64,000 bases of DNA from Acidobacteriota bacterium (GTDB taxonomy: Bacteria; Acidobacteriota; Polarisedimenticolia; J045): NCBI GenBank assembly GCA_030949985.1, contig JAUZRX010000119.1, positions 1 to 64,000 on the forward strand, in the 5' to 3' direction. This document shows, piece by piece, positions 59,286 through 64,000 of the stretch. Numbering within the stretch: position 1 is the first letter of the stretch; every line of letters starts with the position of its first letter. Both the position numbers and the translations under genes were made by a program. Under the pieces are notes generated by a model. That model searched no databases. It worked only from the letters and a program-made list of their open reading frames with translations, and was not told the origin of the DNA.

Positions 59286-61730
59286 TCAGGGACAGGTGGG
59301 CCCCACGCCGCGCTGACCCCAGCCGCCGTCACCGCAGCTGTTGCGGGCGCGTACCAACTGCCAGTTGCCGTTGCCGGGAAGGGGGTCGGCCACGTCGAAG
59401 AGTGGCGCGTGGGCCTGGGAGCATAGAGCGCTGTCGAAGCCCTGGTCGGCCCGCAAGGCGGCCAGATCCCCGTGAGAGACGTCGTACACGATGCCCTCGC
59501 CGGTGGTGGGGACCTGGTCCTCCCAGATGATGCGGCTGGTACCTTCCCAACTGAGGGTCGGGTCGACAGGGGCGGCCCAGGCGTCGGCGGCGCCGGCGTC
59601 ACAGTCCAGGGAGTCGGGTGCGCCGTCCGCGTCGCCGTCGGCGGCCAGGGCGACCCAGACCCGGTCGAAGTGGATCGGCTCGCCGGTGCTCGCGGCGTTC
59701 TCGAAGTAGATCTCCAGGTTCTCGAGTTCAGCCGGGGTGTCGACTCCCGCGGCCACCAGGTCGTAGGTCAGCACCTCGTCCGTGCGGCCCGCCTGCGGCA
59801 CCAGTCCGGTGGGGTTCCAGGTATTGCCGTCGATGGTCCACCAGATCTCCTCCGCACCGTTGTAGGCCGCGGTGGTGGAGTACTCCACCTGCAGCACGGC
59901 GGAGGGCAGCCCGGCCCGTGTCTTGGCGCCGAATCCGGCAAGGTGAAAAACCTTGGTGGGCTCCACGCTCAGCCTTCCGTCTCCGTAGGCCAGGGCGGTG
60001 GGAACATCGCCCCAGGCGTCGTCGTCCTGGGCTTCGGAGATCCACTCGAAAGTCGAATCCCACTGACCGAAGCGGCTGGGCAGCCCTACGCTCGGGCGGG
60101 TCGGCGCCGTTGCCGGCGTCCCCGTCAGCGACCAGTTCAGCAGGCTCGCGAAAAGGTCCCACTCGCTGTCCGGGTCGGTGACCGGTCCCGACGCATCGTT
60201 GTCGCCGGTGAACATCCAGTCGCGCTCCGAGCCTTCTTCCACTTCCAGGTGCAGGTTGGGGTAGACCGCCCGACCGGCGCCGTAGCCGTGGCGCAACAGG
60301 GCCACCCGGCCCTGGTTGGGTCCCGTGTGATCGAAACGGCCGACGGTGGTGCCGGCGGCGATCGGCTCGTGGAAGTAACCCTCTCCCTGGTACCAGGTCT
60401 GGTAGCTTCCCGAGGGGATGGAAGGATCGGGGTCGTCGATCAACACCGGCGTGAGGGTGTGGTCGGGGTAGGGGGGCAGGTCCGAGATCGGGCCTTCGAG
60501 GATGCCGGGGTAGAGATCGAGGGGATAGTTGAATGAATCCCCGTTCCAGATGATCTCGCTGGCGGCGTAGAACGCCCCGGCGGAGATGCCCAGGTAACCG
60601 CCGCCCGCGTTGACGAAGTCGCGGACGATGAACTCGTAGCCACCGAGCTGATGCCAATAGCCGCCGGCCCAGCCACCGGGAAAGAGCACGCCGTCGTAGC
60701 GGGACCGATCGAGGTCGGCCCAGTAGATCTCCTGGTCGCGGATCGCCAGGGGTTGATGTCCGGCGTACTCCACCGCCCGCGCCACGGCGGTCAGCAGGCC
60801 CGGGTAGGCGCCGCCCTGGTCGCCGTTGTCGTTGGGGCGGCGGGTGGTGTAGACACCGATGCGGCGGCCGCTGGTCGTCTCCGGCAGCAGGTTTTCGGGC
60901 CGCCGGTCTTCGCCTCCCGCGCTCCACTCGAGCAGGGAGAGAAAAAGGCCCAAGTCGTGTTCGCCGTCGTAGGAGCGATTGACCCGGTCGTCCCATGCCG
61001 TCCAGTCGCCCCACGAGCGCACGTCCATCTCGGGTTGCGCGCTGCACAGCACGCCCCGGCCCGCGCCCCGGGTGAAGCGCAGTATCGCCGGCTGGGACTG
61101 CTCCACGTCGTCGGGCCGCCCCGTCGACCACCGGGCCAGGATCTCTCCCGTGCCTCCTTCGAGCCAGGCGCCGCCGAAGCCCACGTAGAGCAGGCGGGTG
61201 GCGCCGGCCTGGGAGCCCGCTACCCAGCTCGGCTCGATGGTCACTTCGGCCATCCCGTCGCCCACCGCCCAGGTCGGCCCCACGGCCGTGCCGTCCCAGA
61301 GCCCCATGCGGGGATAGTCGGTTCCGTCCCAGCGCTCGGTGGTCGCCGCGTAACGGGCCGCCGAGCCCAGGGCCAGCAGGCCGCCGCCGGACTGGACGAA
61401 GTCGATGATGATCGGATCGCGCCCGGCGTCGCCCAGTTGCTGCTGGTAGTACGACGTGTAGCCCCGCTGGCCATCGGGGAGGATGAGCACGTCGAAGTGG
61501 TCGGTGGTCAGCAGGCCCAGGTCCAGGTCCTCGTTGGTCACCGACAGGGGCTGGTGCCCCCCGGCGGCCACGGCCCGGGCCACCGCCAGCAGACTCTCTC
61601 CGTTGGTGCCGGATTCGGCGTAGATGGCCACCCGCAGGCTCTGGGCCTGGACGCTGAGGGCACCGGGTGCCGTGAGAATCGCCGCCGCGGCAACGACAAG
61701 TGATTGAATAGAAGTAAGTTGTCTTTTCAT
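59286..61730 (-). CDS. Large exported protein with two BPL_N-like domains
   Basis: An 814-aa exported protein (signal SIQSLVVAAAAILTAPGALS). Domain 1 (about 31-270) starts LRVAIYAESGTNGESLL and has GGGLLALGSAARY at its elbow. Domain 2 (about 288-535) starts RRIGVYTTRRPNDNGDQGG and has LFPGGWAGGYWHQL and GGGYLGISAGAFYAA. In domain 2 the nucleophile position is Ser383, and domain 1 has Gly-Ser there, whereas the linked 429-aa protein has Cys. A beta-rich region (about 560-690) follows, and then a Cys-containing C-terminal module (YDVSHGDLAALRADQGF). It converges with the M20 gene and is divergent from the regulator. Confidence 0.82.
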   Translation of the reverse strand: MKRQLTSIQSLVVAAAAILTAPGALSVQAQSLRVAIYAESGTNGESLLAVARAVAAGGHQPLSVTNEDLDLGLLTTDHFDVLILPDGQRGYTSYYQQQLGDAGRDPIIIDFVQSGGGLLALGSAARYAATTERWDGTDYPRMGLWDGTAVGPTWAVGDGMAEVTIEPSWVAGSQAGATRLLYVGFGGAWLEGGTGEILARWSTGRPDDVEQSQPAILRFTRGAGRGVLCSAQPEMDVRSWGDWTAWDDRVNRSYDGEHDLGLFLSLLEWSAGGEDRRPENLLPETTSGRRIGVYTTRRPNDNGDQGGAYPGLLTAVARAVEYAGHQPLAIRDQEIYWADLDRSRYDGVLFPGGWAGGYWHQLGGYEFIVRDFVNAGGGYLGISAGAFYAASEIIWNGDSFNYPLDLYPGILEGPISDLPPYPDHTLTPVLIDDPDPSIPSGSYQTWYQGEGYFHEPIAAGTTVGRFDHTGPNQGRVALLRHGYGAGRAVYPNLHLEVEEGSERDWMFTGDNDASGPVTDPDSEWDLFASLLNWSLTGTPATAPTRPSVGLPSRFGQWDSTFEWISEAQDDDAWGDVPTALAYGDGRLSVEPTKVFHLAGFGAKTRAGLPSAVLQVEYSTTAAYNGAEEIWWTIDGNTWNPTGLVPQAGRTDEVLTYDLVAAGVDTPAELENLEIYFENAASTGEPIHFDRVWVALAADGDADGAPDSLDCDAGAADAWAAPVDPTLSWEGTSRIIWEDQVPTTGEGIVYDVSHGDLAALRADQGFDSALCSQAHAPLFDVADPLPGNGNWQLVRARNSCGDGGWGQRGVGPTCP

Positions 61731-61766
61731 CGGGTGGGCTCCCGTGGAGAGTGTTGGCCGATATTA

Positions 61767-61782
61767 TTGCAACTGTACTGTA
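61767..61782. promoter_or_regulatory. AT-rich site with TTGCAA and ACTGT repeats
   Basis: TTGCAA overlaps the tandem ACTGTACTGTA in the 126 bases between the large BPL_N gene and the regulator gene. The patch is AT-rich against its surroundings. TTGCAA also occurs at 55337, so the linked regulator could bind both; this rests on a six-base match. Confidence 0.25.
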
Positions 61783-61856
61783 GATTACTCTTCGCGGCCA
61801 CCTAAAATGTCCGCCTTTCTTGACCGGCCCCGGCGGACCCTCCAGACTGGCTGGCG

Positions 61857-62666
61857 ATGGGCGAGAAGAATCCTGGACCCCTGTTGCGAATCGGCGAGGC
61901 GGCGGCTCTGGTGGGCGTCAGTCCCTCGACTCTGCGCTTCTGGGAGAAGGAAGGGCTGATCACGCCGATTCGACACGGCGGGCCGACCCGCTACTACAGC
62001 CCCGAGCTGATCGAGCGCCTGCGGGCCATCCACCGGCTCAAGACCGACGAAGGACTCAACGCCTCGGGGGTGCGTCGGGTGCTCGACGCCGAGTCTTCTG
62101 CTGGAGGCCGCGGTCCGGGCGAGCCCGAGCATCCCGGCCGTCGCATCCGTGACCGCCGCCTGGGCCGCCACCTCACCCTGCGCCAGCTCGCCCGCCGATC
62201 GGGCCTGTCGGCGTCGTTTCTCTCGTCGGTCGAGCAGGGCAAGGCCAATCCTTCCCTCGGAGCGTTGCGCCGCATCTCCGAAGCCCTCGAGACCACCACC
62301 CAGCGGCTCTTCGGAATGCGGGACGCCGGTTCGTGCCGGGTGGTGCGCCCCGCCGACCGGGTGCATCTCGAGGCGCGGGAGCCCTCGATGCGTCTCGAAT
62401 TGCTCGCCCGCGACGGCAGCCGACTTCAGCCGCACTTGGTGACGATTCCCCCCGGGGGCGGCAGCGGCGAGAGCTACACCCATGCCGGCGAGGAGTTTCT
62501 CTACGTGTTCGAGGGCTGCGTCGAGGTGACCCTCGATGAAATCGAGATTCATCTCCTCGAGGAGGGTGACGCGATGATCTTTCCCTCGGATCTGGCCCAC
62601 CGGCTCCGCAATCCCGGCGATACCACCGCCCGCGCGCTGTGGATCAATACGCCGCCGACCTTCTGA
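61857..62666 (+). CDS. MerR-XRE-cupin transcriptional regulator
   Basis: A 269-aa regulator with three modules. Residues of about 9-80 are a MerR-type winged helix (RIGEAAALVGVSPSTLRFWE; GPTRYYSPELIERLR). Residues of about 98-152 are an XRE helix-turn-helix (LRQLARRSGLSASFLSSVEQ). Residues of about 190-265 are a cupin (THAGEEFLYVFEGCVEVTL; GDAMIFPSDLAHRLRNPGD). XRE-cupin proteins often control amine and amino-acid catabolism genes, and its place beside the GABA-type locus fits. The leading MerR domain is unusual. No strong ribosome site is seen. Confidence 0.88.
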   Translation: MGEKNPGPLLRIGEAAALVGVSPSTLRFWEKEGLITPIRHGGPTRYYSPELIERLRAIHRLKTDEGLNASGVRRVLDAESSAGGRGPGEPEHPGRRIRDRRLGRHLTLRQLARRSGLSASFLSSVEQGKANPSLGALRRISEALETTTQRLFGMRDAGSCRVVRPADRVHLEAREPSMRLELLARDGSRLQPHLVTIPPGGGSGESYTHAGEEFLYVFEGCVEVTLDEIEIHLLEEGDAMIFPSDLAHRLRNPGDTTARALWINTPPTF

Positions 62667-62708
62667 GGCCCCGCGGACCCTCCCGCCCCGTCTCCGGCGC
62701 CGCGCGGC

Positions 62709-63314
62709 TCAGGCGTGGGTCGTGGCGGGTGTTCCGGCCTTCAGCCGCGAGAGGGATTGTTTGACCAGGGCCTTGAGAGTTTCCACCACACCGATGCCCT
62801 GGGGGGCGACAGCCTCGAAGACGGGCTCGTTGCGGCAGCGGAGGGCGGTGACGAGCTGGTCGACGGGCAGGGCCGTGGGCAGGTCGCGCTTGTTGAGCTG
62901 CAGGACGTACGGAATCGTCTCGAAGTCCAGGCCGTTTTCCTCCAGGTTCAGCTTGAGGTTGCGCAGGGACTCGATGTTGGCCTCGAAGCGGGCGGCCTGG
63001 GAGTCGGCCACGAAGGCGACCCCGTCGGCGCCCTTGAGGATCAGCTTGCGGGAAGCGTCGTAGAAGATCTGGCCCGGTACCGTGTAGAGCTGGAAGCGGG
63101 TGGAGAAGCCGCGGATCTTGCCCAGGCTCAGGGGCAGCAGGTCGAAGAAGAGGGTCCTCTCCGACTCGGTGGCCAGTGTGACCATCTTGCCCTTCGCTTC
63201 GCGCTGGGTGTTCTGGTAGATCCACTGGAGATTGGTGGTCTTTCCGCCCAGGCCCGGCCCGTAGTAGACCAGCTTGCAGGTGATTTCCCGGGCTGCGTAG
63301 TTGATGAATGGCAT
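62709..63314 (-). CDS. mglA: Small Ras-like GTPase MglA
   Basis: A 201-aa GTPase of the MglA group, which sets cell polarity and controls gliding and pilus-based motility. It opens with MPFINYAAREITCKLVYYG, then the P-loop GPGLGGKTT, and ends with the LNKRDLP base motif. Length and motifs are typical. It lies five bases after mglB, its activating partner. Confidence 0.95.
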   Translation of the reverse strand: MPFINYAAREITCKLVYYGPGLGGKTTNLQWIYQNTQREAKGKMVTLATESERTLFFDLLPLSLGKIRGFSTRFQLYTVPGQIFYDASRKLILKGADGVAFVADSQAARFEANIESLRNLKLNLEENGLDFETIPYVLQLNKRDLPTALPVDQLVTALRCRNEPVFEAVAPQGIGVVETLKALVKQSLSRLKAGTPATTHA

Positions 63315-63319
63315 GGCGG

Positions 63320-63823
63320 TCAGATCCTGTCGCCGAAGAGGCTGTCGATATCGTCGTCGGTGATCTCCGCCATGGGCGCGCCGACAGGCCCTTCGCTTTC
63401 GGCGGCCTTGCGGGATTTCTCGAGCATGGTTTCGAAGACGTGGGTGATCTCGGGGGTGATCTGCCGCACGCGCAGCCGCACGAGGCCCAGGGAAGAGCGT
63501 TCGTCGAAGGTCACCAGCAGGATGCCCATCCGGCCCACCGACGAGATATGCAGGTGCTCCCGGTCTCCCTCGTGGTAGAGGCTGGTGAAGCTCTCTTCGC
63601 CGATCATCGAGGCCAGCCCCTCGGTGGCGGCCACGTTCCCGGCGGCCAGGGAGGCCAGGGCGGTGCGGTCCACGCCGGGCAAATCTCCCGCCGAGGCGAT
63701 GGGCTGGCCGTTGCGGTCGATCAGGGCCACGAAGCGCGAGTTCGAATCCCGCAACAGCCTCTCGGCCAGCGCGGTCACCCTGAGGAATTCCTCTTCGTGA
63801 AGGATCAGGTCGCTTGCAACCAT
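63320..63823 (-). CDS. mglB: Roadblock/LC7-domain protein MglB
   Basis: A 167-aa roadblock-domain protein: SNSRFVALIDRNGQPIASAG, ALASLAAGNVAATEGLASMI and VGRMGILLVTFDERSSLGLV. As MglB it would be the GTPase-activating partner of MglA at the lagging pole. An acidic C-terminal tail (EITDDDIDSLFGDRI) is present. It is 84 bases from recR and probably co-transcribed with it. Confidence 0.92.
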   Translation of the reverse strand: MVASDLILHEEEFLRVTALAERLLRDSNSRFVALIDRNGQPIASAGDLPGVDRTALASLAAGNVAATEGLASMIGEESFTSLYHEGDREHLHISSVGRMGILLVTFDERSSLGLVRLRVRQITPEITHVFETMLEKSRKAAESEGPVGAPMAEITDDDIDSLFGDRI

Positions 63824-63907
63824 CGACGTCTCCGCACGGCGCGCAAAAACCCCGTCGGCGCGAATCTAGGGTCCACCGCGCTGGGGGGCAAACTTCCCCG
63901 GGGGAGG

Positions 63908-64000
63908 TCAGAGAGCCTGGCGGCCTTCCAGGGCCCGGGCCAGGGTACTGCGGTCGACGTAGTCCAGTTCTCCGCCGACGGGAAGCCCCGTGGCGGGACG
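63908..64000 (-). CDS. recR: Recombination mediator RecR (3' end only)
   Basis: Only the last 30 codons are inside the window: [20 protein letters not shown] then [10 protein letters not shown]. This is the RecR C terminus (G-LPVGG-DLEYAD-x-TLxRALEGR pattern). RecR works with RecF and RecO at gapped DNA. Confidence 0.88.
   Translation of the reverse strand, partial: RPATGLPVGGELDYVDRSTLARALEGRQAL

Overview
The window is a GC-rich (high-60s percent by eye), densely coded stretch of a Gram-negative bacterial chromosome. Outer-membrane proteins, an LapB-type assembly factor, lipoprotein signals, a PEGA-domain Ser/Thr kinase, MglA/MglB polarity proteins, sulfatase-TPR fusions and exported proteins ending in Cys-rich modules together fit Acidobacteriota best (Thermoanaerobaculia-like). 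That placement is inference from gene content, not from a marker phylogeny. Starts are often GTG or TTG, and many genes overlap by 1-4 bases (ATGA, GTGA, TTGA, TGATG), which points to translational coupling.

Layout. 0.2-8.5 kb: a DAACS symporter with a proline-rich secreted protein, a lipoprotein sulfatase-TPR fusion, a glyoxalase-II-like hydrolase, a class A penicillin-binding protein, a pseudopilin and a small zinc-finger protein. 8.5-16.2 kb (minus): glycogen phosphorylase, then gap-pgk-tpiA-secG-tRNA-Leu(GAG) closed by an intrinsic terminator, with a HEAT-repeat gene at its head. 16.4-22.8 kb: three small exported-protein genes, a lone nuoM, and the ATP synthase F0 genes (atpZ, atpI-like, atpB, atpE, atpF) without F1. 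22.9-29.3 kb: a B3/B4 protein, then a kinase-TPR/propeller-PEGA/PDZ operon behind a good sigma70-type promoter. 29.3-39.6 kb: a Tat-exported DUF362 protein, a transketolase-like enzyme with aminotransferase, lipid kinase and carrier protein, Lgt, DUF2797, TauE/SafE and a degenerate signalling protein. 39.6-45.9 kb (minus): the housekeeping cluster rplU-rpmA-obgE-nadD/rsfS-rlmH-lapA/B-comF-PPIase, in which NadD is fused to RsfS and LapA to LapB.

45.9-51.3 kb is an accessory, partly decayed region. It holds two tandem exported Hcp-like proteins, an exported Cys-rich protein, a frameshifted fragment duplicated from the nearby aldehyde dehydrogenase gene, a 35-aa ORF with its own terminator, a DUF2231 protein and a truncated membrane-protein gene. 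51.3-62.7 kb looks like one amine/amide catabolic locus: semialdehyde dehydrogenase, outer-membrane channel, small membrane subunit and SSS symporter on one strand; class III (GABA-type) aminotransferase, an exported GyrI-like/BPL_N glutamine-amidotransferase-fold protein and an M20 peptidase on the other; then a large exported protein with two further BPL_N-like domains and a MerR-XRE-cupin regulator. The window ends with mglA, mglB and the 3' end of recR.

Best candidates for undescribed biology are the exported BPL_N proteins tied to GABA-type catabolism (one keeps the nucleophile cysteine, the other has serine there) and the tandem exported Hcp-like proteins with no type VI secretion genes nearby.
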